Assembly: GCA_031271325.1 (NCBI GenBank)
Contig: JAISVY010000080.1
Location: forward strand, 1 to 30,644
DNA from: Oscillospiraceae bacterium
Lineage (GTDB): Bacteria; Bacillota; Clostridia; Oscillospirales; UBA929
DNA: 30,644 bases
Reading direction: 5' to 3'
Shown: positions 22,507 through 28,815 of the stretch, one piece after another
Numbering within the stretch: the stretch's first letter is position 1
Layout of the letters: the number at the start of each line of letters is the position of its first letter
Made by a program: the position numbers and the translations under genes
The notes under the pieces: model-generated
What the model saw: only the letters and a program-made list of their open reading frames with translations
Database searches by the model: none
What the model was told of the DNA's origin: nothing

Positions 22507-22842
22507 CTATCTAAGCGCGTTAAAAATCCTTCCCGCAAGGGTAAACGCCGGTTCGGGGCTTTGCAGCAGGGGGATATTCTCGCCGGCCGCCCGCTCCAGC
22601 AGCGGCGCGTCGGGGCCAACGCCCTCCGCGAGCACCACGCAGGCGATGTCGGCAAGCCCCGCCACCGCCGCCACGTTGATATTGCTCATGATGGTGATCC
22701 ACACCCCGTTTTGCGGCGCGCGCCCCATCACCCAGCTCAGCAGGTCGCCGCAATAGCCGCCGGTCACCTCGCGGCTCAGCGCGTCCGCGCCGCCGCACAG
22801 CACGGTCAGTTTCAGGGTTTCGGCCAGGGATTGTACGGTCAT
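22507..22842 (-). CDS. DRTGG-domain protein, hydrogenase-associated
   Basis: A 111-residue stand-alone DRTGG domain. The signature region reads EVTGGYCGDLLSWVMGRA (25-42), followed by WITIMSNINVAAVAGLADIACVVLAEG. Family members are small ligand-binding-like modules of unknown biochemical role, named after a motif in longer CBS/phosphotransacetylase-associated proteins. ATG 22842 is preceded by AGGAGG at good spacing. It stands between the HydS-like and PHP genes, and a second diverged member occurs at 25186-25536. I infer a signalling role from context only. Confidence 0.85.
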   Translation of the reverse strand: MTVQSLAETLKLTVLCGGADALSREVTGGYCGDLLSWVMGRAPQNGVWITIMSNINVAAVAGLADIACVVLAEGVGPDAPLLERAAGENIPLLQSPEPAFTLAGRIFNALR

Positions 22843-22877
22843 TTTGTTTGCCTCCTAATATAGGGCATGTTGAAAAT

Positions 22878-22908
22878 CCGCTCCGGCTTGAAAAAGAAGC
22901 GTGAACCC
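22878..22908 (+). repeat. Dispersed 31-bp unit, copy 1
   Basis: Matches 26909-26939 with two differences; both begin CCGCTCCGGCTTGA and end GAAGCGTGAACCC. In both places a GGGGAACGTGACA block follows about 100 nt later (23017-23029 and 27024-27036), so a larger composite element is duplicated. Confidence 0.7.
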
Positions 22909-22911
22909 TTA

Positions 22912-22942
22912 ACAGTGAACAACGAACAGATAACAGTTAACA
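22912..22942 (+). repeat. 31-bp inverted duplication, left copy
   Basis: Starts ACAGTGAACAACGAACAG and is exactly the reverse complement of 25692-25722. The two copies flank the HydS-like, RsbW-like and second DRTGG genes. Confidence 0.8.
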
Positions 22943-23121
22943 ACTAGGGGACGTAGCACGACGGAAAATATCAATTGTTCGTTGTTAATTGTTAATTGTT
23001 CACTGTCATGAGGCGAGGGGAACGTGACAATTCCCATCGTGTAGGGGCGGGGTTAGCAATTGACAATTGACAGTTAACAATTAACAAGTAAAGACGAAGG
23101 CTACGTTGTCTCTCCCCGTTG

Positions 23122-23159
23122 CCCCCTTCGATTCGAAGGGGGTGGCGGCGAATGCCGCC
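23122..23159. repeat. Tandem hairpin repeat
   Basis: Two adjacent hairpins: CCCCCTTCG (23122-23130) with CGAAGGGGG (23134-23142), then GGCGGC with GCCGCC (23144-23159) over GAAT. Diverged or partial copies are at about 24691-24730 and 25887-25900, always intergenic. Confidence 0.65.
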
Positions 23160-23300
23160 GGGGGATGTCGAGGGATGTTCACGGCGCGTCAAGGATGCCG
23201 CGCCCTGCACAGGACGTTGAACCCGGCGGCGCGCCGGGGTCGTCGCGCCCTACGCGTCCTAATTGTCCATTGTCAACTGTCCATTGTCCATTGCCATAAG

Positions 23301-23327
23301 CGCTCGTTCGCCTTACAGGCGAACACG
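23301..23327 (+). repeat. Dispersed intergenic repeat, copy D (partial)
   Basis: Shares CGCTCGTTCGCC and GGCGAACACG with copy B but lacks the TTTTTAGAGCTTCTTAA end. It abuts the 3' end of the HydS-like gene. Confidence 0.5.
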
Positions 23328-23333
23328 CAATTT

Positions 23334-24665
23334 TCAACACTTCGATACAGACGGGCGGAACGGCGGCGGCAGGTAACCGCCTTCGTCCATGCTTTCGCGG
23401 GTCAGGAAAACGCAGTCGGCTTCCTGCGCGTAGCCGCGCACGACATCCTCGGCCAGCGCATGGCAGCTCGGCGCGCCGCAGGAAGCGCAGTCCAGTCCCG
23501 GCAGGCGGTCGAGCAGCGCCTCCATCCGCCGGCGCTTCTCGATGGCGGCGGACATATCGCTGTCCAGCACGTCGGCCGGTTCGTACTCCAGCGGCAGGTC
23601 GCGCGTCGGCGGCGTGCCCGGTTCTTCATACCGCAGACGCGAGAGCAGGGTGTCGGGCAGTTTCTTCATCAGCTCCCGGATCCGCATTTTGGAGACATAT
23701 GGGTTCTCCACTGTCAGACAGCCGCCGACGCACCCCTGCGTACAGGCGTTAAGCTCGACAAACCCCACTTCCGGCAGTTTCCCGTCCTCAATGGCTTCCA
23801 GCACCGCGATGACGTTGGGGATCTCGTCCGCCGCAATCGTCTTCATGCTCTTCAGCGCCGCGCTCTCGCCGCTCGAAACCGCCCATCCGACGCCGGTCAA
23901 ACCCGCCGTTTGGAACGCCGCGCCGTTTTGCGCCGCGCGTTTCATCGCGGGCAGCAGCTTCACGTAGATTTCGGCCATCGAGAACGCGCCGTCCAGCACC
24001 GGTTCGCTCAGCCCCAGCGGAAAGTGCGCCGCCGTCATTTTGGCGGGACAGGGCGTGATGAAGAACACGCCGATTCTGCCGGGCGGCAGCCCAGTCTTTC
24101 GCGAAGCCTCGGCGCGCGCCGCGAGCGCAGCCAGCTCCACCGGCGCGATTTCGGGCGCGAGGTGCGGAATCAGGCGCGGGAACCGCTGGCAGATCAGCCG
24201 GACACAGGCGGGGCATGCCGTGGAGATCAGCGGAAATATCTCGCTGTTCGCCGGGAACGTCCGCTCTCCGTAGCCGGTCCCCTTCCGCGCGATGCCGTGT
24301 TTTACCAGCGCGTGGGCGCTCATCTCTTCGGCGGCGCGGGCTACTTCATAAACGCCGTTGAACCCCATCTCCAGCAGACCGCCCAGCACGATGCCGATGT
24401 CGTCGAGGTTGCGGAACTGACCGTACAGGCTGGGCGCGGGCAGAGCGACGGTGTACGCAAACCGCTCCATCATCGACAGGGGATCGCACACGGCGCGCTT
24501 CGCGTGGTAAGGACATGCCAAAACGCATCTCCCGCAGTCGATACAGCGTTCACTGATGATCTTCGCCTTCCCCCGGCGCACACGAATTGCCTCGGTCGGA
24601 CATTGGCGGATACAGGTCGTGCAACCTTTGCATTTTTCTTTATCCAGCGTAACGCAGTGGTTCAT
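23334..24665 (-). CDS. HydS-like [FeFe]-hydrogenase homologue (putative sensory type)
   Basis: A 443-residue iron-sulfur protein. Two N-terminal ferredoxin clusters are present (C12, C15, C18, C22 and C41, C44, C47, C51). They are followed by an H-cluster-type domain with diverged motifs: L1 STACPACV (C151), L2 ITPCPAKM (C206) and L3 ELNACTQGCVGGC (C308, C312). The four cysteines expected to hold the H-cluster are present, but L1 has Ala where standard hydrogenases carry the proton-relay Cys. A C-terminal [4Fe-4S] domain follows (CASCGAPSC..C, C393-C418). No PAS domain is present, although many sensory homologues have one. This fits the putative sensory group (HydS) rather than a bulk H2 enzyme. 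It lies 71 nt after an RsbW-like ATPase gene, a weak GGGG-containing RBS precedes ATG 24665, and DRTGG genes lie on both sides of the module. Confidence 0.88.
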   Translation of the reverse strand: MNHCVTLDKEKCKGCTTCIRQCPTEAIRVRRGKAKIISERCIDCGRCVLACPYHAKRAVCDPLSMMERFAYTVALPAPSLYGQFRNLDDIGIVLGGLLEMGFNGVYEVARAAEEMSAHALVKHGIARKGTGYGERTFPANSEIFPLISTACPACVRLICQRFPRLIPHLAPEIAPVELAALAARAEASRKTGLPPGRIGVFFITPCPAKMTAAHFPLGLSEPVLDGAFSMAEIYVKLLPAMKRAAQNGAAFQTAGLTGVGWAVSSGESAALKSMKTIAADEIPNVIAVLEAIEDGKLPEVGFVELNACTQGCVGGCLTVENPYVSKMRIRELMKKLPDTLLSRLRYEEPGTPPTRDLPLEYEPADVLDSDMSAAIEKRRRMEALLDRLPGLDCASCGAPSCHALAEDVVRGYAQEADCVFLTRESMDEGGYLPPPFRPSVSKC

Positions 24666-24736
24666 TTTTATTCACGCCCCTGCAAATATTGCCCCCTTCG
24701 GATGAAGGGAATGGCGGCAGCGCCGGCGGGGGTTGT

Positions 24737-25189
24737 TTACACCCTGACCGTCATTGTAATCGTTGTGCCTTGCCCGGCGGTGCTGTCGATCGTCATCTCG
24801 TCGGAGTTGCGCTTCATGTTGGGCAGACCCATCCCCGCGCCGAATCCCAAGTCGCGGATTGCGTCGGTGGCGGTAGACCAGCCCTCCCGAAGCGCCAGCT
24901 CGGGATCGGGGATACCGGGACCGCTGTCCGCCAGCGTCATTGTGATCGTCTCTCCGTCAAACGCCACCTCGGCTTCGCCGCCGTTCGCGTGGATTACCAT
25001 ATTGATCTCGCCCTCGTACATGCAAATCGCGGCGCGGCGGATGGCTTCCGGCGGCACGCCGAGACTGCGGAGCAGCTTTTTCATTGCGCTGGAGGCGCTG
25101 CCGGCGGCTTGAAAGTCGTCGCCGTCCACTATGTAGCGTTCCTTCAGCGCCTCCGAACGCCGCCCTTCCGGCGCGGGCGCGCCCGTCAT
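24737..25189 (-). CDS. RsbW-like anti-sigma-factor-type ATPase
   Basis: A 150-residue GHKL ATPase of the RsbW/SpoIIAB type. The N-box is YEGEINMVIHANGG (58-71), the G1 box is LADSGPGIPD, and the G2 region is GFGAGMGLPNMKR. RsbW relatives bind and phosphorylate anti-anti-sigma proteins or bind sigma factors. Neither partner type is in the window, so its target is unknown. The ATG overlaps the DRTGG stop by 4 nt, and the HydS-like gene follows, forming a DRTGG-ATPase-HydS module. It is the second GHKL ATPase of the cluster. Confidence 0.88.
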   Translation of the reverse strand: MTGAPAPEGRRSEALKERYIVDGDDFQAAGSASSAMKKLLRSLGVPPEAIRRAAICMYEGEINMVIHANGGEAEVAFDGETITMTLADSGPGIPDPELALREGWSTATDAIRDLGFGAGMGLPNMKRNSDEMTIDSTAGQGTTITMTVRV

Positions 25190-25536
25190 GAAAGATCTTC
25201 TCCCTTAAGCCCCGCCTCGTACAGCCGCCCGCAAGCGGTGTACATGCGCAGCGGCGTCGTCAGCACCGCCATATCGTGGCTTCGCGCCAGCGCGAGCATC
25301 GCCTCGTCCGGCATCTTGCCGCGCACAAACACGACACAGCGCATATCCATCATTTCCGCGGTGCGGATTACCTGCGGGTTGACAAGACCCGTCAGAAGCA
25401 CCGACTGCTCCTTCACGAACGCCAGCACGTCGCTCATCATGTCCGAGCCGCATGCCGACAGCACCGTCTGCTCCAGCATCTCCTCGCCGCACAGTACCCG
25501 CGCGTCCAGCAGCGTCCGAACCTCGCCGATTGTCAT
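25186..25536 (-). CDS. Diverged DRTGG-like protein, first gene of hydrogenase regulatory unit
   Basis: A 116-residue protein matching the DRTGG fold in length and pattern: LSACGSDMMSDVLAFVKEQSV (27-47), then LTGLVNPQVIRTAEMMDMRCVVFVRG, and a C-terminal LTTPLRMYTACGRLYEAG. The DRTGG signature itself is not intact, so the family call rests on overall pattern and context. ATG 25536 is preceded by GAAAGG and, further up, a strong promoter. It is followed by an ATGA overlap with the RsbW-like gene. Function unknown. Confidence 0.78.
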   Translation of the reverse strand: MTIGEVRTLLDARVLCGEEMLEQTVLSACGSDMMSDVLAFVKEQSVLLTGLVNPQVIRTAEMMDMRCVVFVRGKMPDEAMLALARSHDMAVLTTPLRMYTACGRLYEAGLKGEDLS

Positions 25537-25580
25537 CTAATATCCCGGCCTTTCTACTTTATCGTCTGTACCCGTCTGAA

Positions 25581-25609
25581 ATTATATCAGATAACGGCGG
25601 CTTTGGCAA
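25581..25609 (-). promoter_or_regulatory. Promoter of DRTGG-ATPase-HydS-DRTGG-PHP unit
   Basis: On the minus strand TTGCCA (complement of 25604-25609) and TATAAT (complement of 25581-25586) are separated by exactly 17 nt. The expected start site is about 35-40 nt upstream of the first ATG. Confidence 0.78.
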
Positions 25610-25630
25610 CCGTGGGAAACAAACGGTCAC

Positions 25631-25668
25631 GGCGGCAGGTATTGCGGGAGGCAAAACGCCTCCCCTAC
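25631..25668 (+). repeat. 38-bp direct repeat, copy 1
   Basis: Begins GGCGGCAGGTATTGCGGGAG and contains the hairpin GGGAGGC-AAAAC-GCCTCCC. It differs by one base from 25737-25774. Confidence 0.8.
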
Positions 25669-25691
25669 GGACGGCTTCTCTCGTTTTTAAC

Positions 25692-25722
25692 TGTTAACTG
25701 TTATCTGTTCGTTGTTCACTGT
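25692..25722 (-). repeat. 31-bp inverted duplication, right copy
   Basis: Exact reverse complement of 22912-22942. It lies between the two 38-bp direct repeats. Confidence 0.8.
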
Positions 25723-25736
25723 GTTGGGCATCCCCC

Positions 25737-25774
25737 GGCGGCAGGTACTGCGGGAGGCAAAACGCCTCCCCTAC
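25737..25774 (+). repeat. 38-bp direct repeat, copy 2
   Basis: Begins GGCGGCAGGTACTGCGGGAG; 37 of 38 bases equal copy 1, offset by 106 bp. Confidence 0.8.
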
Positions 25775-25833
25775 ATTTCGTCCGTGCAATATGGACTTTC
25801 ATACGTTTTCCGTGAATAAACGGTATAAATCGC

Positions 25834-25862
25834 TTGCATATGTAGGGGGGGAGTGGTATACT
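25834..25862 (+). promoter_or_regulatory. Promoter of cdd-mscS
   Basis: TTGCAT (25834-25839) and TATACT (25857-25862) are separated by exactly 17 nt. Transcription should start near 25869, giving a leader of about 64 nt before the cdd start. Confidence 0.72.
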
Positions 25863-25932
25863 GTACTCGCAGTCCGCTCCCCCGCTGCCCCCTTCGATTC
25901 AACTATACATAACAGAAAGAAGGATGTTAGCA

Positions 25933-26331
25933 ATGACCGACCGGCAATTGATCGAGTCCGCGATGGAAGCGCGGAAAAACGCCTACGCGCCCTATTCCGA
26001 CTTCGCCGTGGGCGCGGCGCTCCTCACAGACGACGGAAAGGTTTTCACCGGCAGCAACGTGGAATGCGCGAGCTATCCCTCGGGATGCTGCGCGGAACGC
26101 GTCGCGCTGTATACCGCCGTCGCGGCGGGCGCGCGGAACTTCGTAACGCTTGCCGTTACCGGCTGGAAGCGCGACGAAGAAGGCAAGCCCTGTATGCCTT
26201 GCGGTATGTGCCGCCAAGCCCTCTACGAGTTCAACACCGATCTGCGTATCATCACCGGTACGCCGGGCGACATCAAGGTGTTTATCCTTAAAGACATCTT
26301 CCCCTACGGGTTCGGGAGGTATGGTTTATGA
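25933..26331 (+). CDS. cdd: Cytidine deaminase
   Basis: A 132-residue tetrameric-type cytidine deaminase, converting cytidine/deoxycytidine to uridine/deoxyuridine in pyrimidine salvage. The zinc site is complete: CAERVA (C53, E55) and PCGMCRQ (C90, C93). The N-terminal YAPYSDFAVGAALLTDDGKVFTGSNVE is typical. The first in-frame ATG at 25924 directly abuts the AAGG ribosome site, so the second ATG at 25933 (spacing 9 nt) is preferred. It overlaps the following mscS gene by 4 nt. Confidence 0.94.
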   Translation: MTDRQLIESAMEARKNAYAPYSDFAVGAALLTDDGKVFTGSNVECASYPSGCCAERVALYTAVAAGARNFVTLAVTGWKRDEEGKPCMPCGMCRQALYEFNTDLRIITGTPGDIKVFILKDIFPYGFGRYGL

Positions 26332-26858
26332 AAGAGCAAACCTTCTTCGATGTCGTCATCGGCTACTATAGCGCGAACGCCTGGCTGCGCCGCCTAATCT
26401 ACTGCGCCGTTGTCTTGCTCGCAGCCCTGCTGATCTCCGTAATCGTCCGCGCGGTCATCCGTTCCTACATCGGAAAACGCGGAGGGCGCAACCTCCGTGC
26501 CGACACCGTCGCCAAACTGCTCGGCAGCGTCGTCAGCGTTATCGTGTGGTTTTTGGCGGCTATCCAGATCCTCACGGTCGGGTTCGGCATGGACGTCACC
26601 TCGATCATCGCGGCGGCGGGCGTCCTCGGTGTCGCGGTCGGCTTCGGCGCGCAGACGATGGTCAAGGACGTGATTACCGGCTTCTTCATCCTCTTCGAGA
26701 ATCAGTTCTCTGTGGGTGAGCAGGTTACGGTCGACGCTTTCAACGGAACGGTGGAGGAACTGGGGCTTCGCAGCACCAAGATTCGCGGCGAAAACGGCGA
26801 TCTGCTGATCATCCCGAACGGCTCGATCACGCGGGTGGTCAACCACAGCAGGGTTTAA
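26328..26858 (+). CDS. Short MscS-family mechanosensitive channel
   Basis: A 176-residue MscS-family protein. It has a hydrophobic segment LIYCAVVLLAALLISVIVRAV, a second VVSVIVWFLAAIQILTVGFG, the pore-lining TM3 (IIAAAGVLGVAVGFGAQTMVKDVITGFFILFE), and the beta domain (SVGEQVTVDAFNGTVEELGLR, then LLIIPNGSI). It ends at VVNHSRV, where typical MscS continues for about 90-100 residues of alpha/beta cytoplasmic cage. The stop codon is clean and no continuation was seen in other frames downstream, so it is either a natural minimal channel or a 3' truncation next to the repeat region. The ATGA overlap with cdd shows coupling. It probably releases solutes during osmotic downshock. Confidence 0.85.
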   Translation: MKEQTFFDVVIGYYSANAWLRRLIYCAVVLLAALLISVIVRAVIRSYIGKRGGRNLRADTVAKLLGSVVSVIVWFLAAIQILTVGFGMDVTSIIAAAGVLGVAVGFGAQTMVKDVITGFFILFENQFSVGEQVTVDAFNGTVEELGLRSTKIRGENGDLLIIPNGSITRVVNHSRV

Positions 26859-26908
26859 TGGGAAGTTGCTAAGCAATTATTTTTCGAAGAAATCAAAGCG
26901 AAAACATC

Positions 26909-26939
26909 CCGCTCCGGCTTGAGAACGAAGCGTGAACCC
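26909..26939 (+). repeat. Dispersed 31-bp unit, copy 2
   Basis: Matches 22878-22908 with two differences. A GGGGAACGTGACA block follows at 27024-27036, as in copy 1. Confidence 0.7.
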
Positions 26940-27064
26940 GCCTCGCAGGGAGACTTGGAACCCGCAGGCATAGTGAGCCAGCGAACGTAGCCAAAGGGTG
27001 AAAGGCGACCGCCCGCGAGGCGGGGGGAACGTGACATCGCGGCACAACCGCCTGTTCGCAAGCG

Positions 27065-27113
27065 CTCCGCTCGTTCGCCTAGCGGTGAACATGAGGTTTT
27101 TAGAGCTTCTTAA
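27065..27113 (+). repeat. Dispersed intergenic repeat, copy C
   Basis: Begins CTCCGCTCGTTCGCCTAGCG and ends GGTTTTTAGAGCTTCTTAA; very close to copy B at 16515-16562. It ends 1 nt before the parS palindrome. Confidence 0.7.
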
Positions 27114-27114
27114 T

Positions 27115-27130
27115 TGTTTCACGTGAAACA
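27115..27130. other. parS centromere site for ParB/Spo0J
   Basis: TGTTTCACGTGAAACA is a perfect 16-bp palindrome identical to the Bacillus-type parS consensus. ParB/Spo0J loads here and spreads to organise the origin region for segregation and SMC recruitment. The site is intergenic. Finding one implies that this locus lies in the origin-proximal part of the chromosome, as parS sites usually do. Confidence 0.88.
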
Positions 27131-27147
27131 TCATTTTGCCAAAGATG

Positions 27148-27188
27148 AGCGGATATTCTTTCCCCGGAAAAGAATATCCGCTTTTTTT
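27148..27188 (+). terminator. Strong rho-independent terminator
   Basis: A perfect 13-bp stem (27148-27160 with 27170-27182, starting AGCGGATATTCTT) with a 9-nt loop is followed by seven T. It is oriented for rightward transcription, but the nearest rightward gene (mscS) ends about 290 nt upstream. It may also protect against leftward fhs readthrough, though no T-run lies on that side. Confidence 0.85.
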
Positions 27189-27219
27189 GCGTATAAAATT
27201 CAGAATTTCGGAAACAGCG

Positions 27220-28815
27220 TCAAAACAAACCTGTAATTTTTCCTTCCGGCGTTATGTCAATCGCTTCATACGCGGGAGCCTTCGAAAGCCCCGGCATCGT
27301 CATGATCCCGCCCGCCACGGCGACGACGAACCCCGCGCCCGCGCTGAGCCGCAGTTCACCGATTCTTACGCGGAACCCCTTCGGCCGCCCCAACAGCTCT
27401 TTGTTGTCGGAGAGCGAGTATTGCGTTTTCGCGACGCACACCGGCAGATTGCCGTAACCCAGCTTTTCCAGCGTGTCGGCGTAGGTCAGCGCCGCTTCGC
27501 CGAAGTCCGCGCCGTCCGCGCCGTAGATCTTTTGCGCGATCTGCCCGATTTTTTCGGTCAGTGTTATGTCAAGCGGGTAACCCGTTTTCAGCTCTTCCGG
27601 CTCAGGCTCCAGCAACGGTATGACAGCCGCCGCCAGCGCCTCCGCGCCCGCTCCGCCCCGGGCAAACCCTTCGTAGACGGCGCAGGGCGTTCCGGCGGCG
27701 CGGCACACCGCTCCGATCTCCGCCAGCTCTTCCTCCGTATCGCTTTCGTAGCGGTTGATCGCAACGACGGCGGGCAGCCCGAAGCGTTTGGTTATGTTTT
27801 CGATATGCGCCAGAAGATTGTCCGCGCCTCCGTGCAGCTTCGCCGCCCGGACGGTCGCGACGATCACGCAGGCGGACGGTTTCAGCCCCCCCGCGCGGCA
27901 CTTGATGTCGATAAACTTCTCCGCGCCTAAATCCGCGCCGAATCCTGCTTCGGTCACCGCCACCTCGCCCAGCGAGAGCGCGGCGCGGGTTGCGATCAGC
28001 GAGTTGCACCCATGGGCGATATTCGCGAACGGTCCCCCGTGTATCAGCGTCGGCGTTCCTTCCAGCGTTTGCACCAGATTGGGTTTCAACGCGTCTCGCA
28101 GCAGCGCCGCCATCGCGCCGTGTACGTTCAGATCGGCGCAGGTGACCGCTTCCCCCTCCCGATTGAAGCCGATCACGATGTCTCCCAACCGCTTTTTGCA
28201 ATCGGCGGGGTCGGAAGCGAGGCACAGAATCGCCATTACTTCGCTCGCCGCCGTGATGTTGAACCCGTCTTCCCGCAGTGTTTTGCGCTTCACGCTGCCA
28301 ACCTCGATCTTCCTCAGCGCGCGGTCGTTCATGTCCATGCAGCGTTTCCATACGACTTTTTCGAGAGCCAGCGCGTTGCCTTGGAACAGATGGTTGTCGA
28401 TTGCCGCCGAGAGCAGGTTGTTCGCCGCCGTGACCGCGTGCAGGTCGCCGTTGAAATGCAGGTTGATGTCTTCCATCGGCGCGACCTGCGCGAACCCGCC
28501 GCCCGCCGCACCCCCCTTCATGCCGAACACGGGACCGAGTGACGGCTCCCGGAGACACAGCACGGCTTTCTTGCCGAGCCGCCGCAGACCGTCGGCCAGC
28601 CCGACGCTGACGGTGGTCTTGCCCTCCCCCGCCGGGGTAGGCGTAACCGCCGTTACCAACACCAAACGCCCCCGTTTGCCCGTCTGCGGAACGCCTGTCA
28701 GTTTCGCTTTGTACCGCCCGTACGGCTCCCAATGCTCTTCTTTCAACCCCAAAGCGCCCGCGATCTCCGCGATCGGGCGTAACACCGCGTTTTGCGCGAT
28801 CTGTATATCGGTCAT
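27220..28815 (-). CDS. fhs: Formate-tetrahydrofolate ligase
   Basis: ATP-dependent formation of 10-formyl-THF from formate; used in one-carbon metabolism and the methyl branch of the Wood-Ljungdahl pathway. The protein is 531 residues from ATG 28815, which overlaps the folD TGA (ATGA); a GTG at 28827 is an alternative. Features are LRPIAEIAGALGL, the P-loop TPAGEGKTT (60-68), REPSLGPVFGMKGGAAGGG (89-107), DINLHFNGDLHA and NRYESDTEEEL. It is slightly shorter than the common 556 residues. As the third gene of lgt-folD-fhs it is translationally coupled to folD. Confidence 0.95.
   Translation of the reverse strand: MTDIQIAQNAVLRPIAEIAGALGLKEEHWEPYGRYKAKLTGVPQTGKRGRLVLVTAVTPTPAGEGKTTVSVGLADGLRRLGKKAVLCLREPSLGPVFGMKGGAAGGGFAQVAPMEDINLHFNGDLHAVTAANNLLSAAIDNHLFQGNALALEKVVWKRCMDMNDRALRKIEVGSVKRKTLREDGFNITAASEVMAILCLASDPADCKKRLGDIVIGFNREGEAVTCADLNVHGAMAALLRDALKPNLVQTLEGTPTLIHGGPFANIAHGCNSLIATRAALSLGEVAVTEAGFGADLGAEKFIDIKCRAGGLKPSACVIVATVRAAKLHGGADNLLAHIENITKRFGLPAVVAINRYESDTEEELAEIGAVCRAAGTPCAVYEGFARGGAGAEALAAAVIPLLEPEPEELKTGYPLDITLTEKIGQIAQKIYGADGADFGEAALTYADTLEKLGYGNLPVCVAKTQYSLSDNKELLGRPKGFRVRIGELRLSAGAGFVVAVAGGIMTMPGLSKAPAYEAIDITPEGKITGLF

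Larger units (their letters stand above)
22843..23333. other. Repeat-rich intergenic region (491 bp)
   Basis: No gene is supported here. It contains a 31-bp unit shared with 25692-25722 (22912-22942), several AT-rich variants built from 'AATTGTTAACTG/GTCCATTGTC'-like words (about 22976-23010, 23057-23092, 23260-23296), a unit shared with 26909-26939 (22878-22908), tandem hairpins at 23122-23142 and 23144-23159, and copy D of the dispersed repeat (23301-23327). It separates the HydS-like gene from the DRTGG gene within an otherwise compact unit. Confidence 0.7.
25537..25932. other. Divergent intergenic region with two promoters and repeats (396 bp)
   Basis: Contains the leftward promoter of the hydrogenase regulatory unit (25581-25609) and the rightward cdd promoter (25834-25862). 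Between them lie two 38-bp direct repeats (25631-25668 and 25737-25774) and the right copy of the 31-bp inverted duplication (25692-25722). No gene is supported. Confidence 0.75.
26859..27219. other. Intergenic region with repeats, parS and terminator (361 bp)
   Basis: Between mscS (+) and the fhs stop (-). It contains a copy of the 31-bp unit (26909-26939), copy C of the dispersed repeat (27065-27113), a perfect parS palindrome (27115-27130) and a strong plus-strand terminator hairpin (27148-27188). Short ORFs here encode only repeat sequence and are not supported as genes. Confidence 0.75.

Noticed and set aside
22976..23296. CRISPR-like array in the AT-rich repeats
   Set aside because: Units vary in length and sequence, have no regular spacers and no cas genes nearby; they are dispersed intergenic repeats.
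23106..25112. Long plus-strand ORF of 668 codons
   Set aside because: It runs antisense across repeats, the HydS-like gene and part of the ATPase gene. Its translation is low-complexity His/Arg/Gly-rich, as expected of a GC-rich antisense shadow.
26859..26890. Terminator directly after mscS
   Set aside because: The TTGCTAAGCAA word before a T-rich stretch does not form a proper stem; the arms leave almost no loop.
26877..27134. Minus-strand ORF starting MMFHVKQ over the parS site
   Set aside because: The start peptide comes from the parS palindrome itself, and the rest translates repeat sequence.
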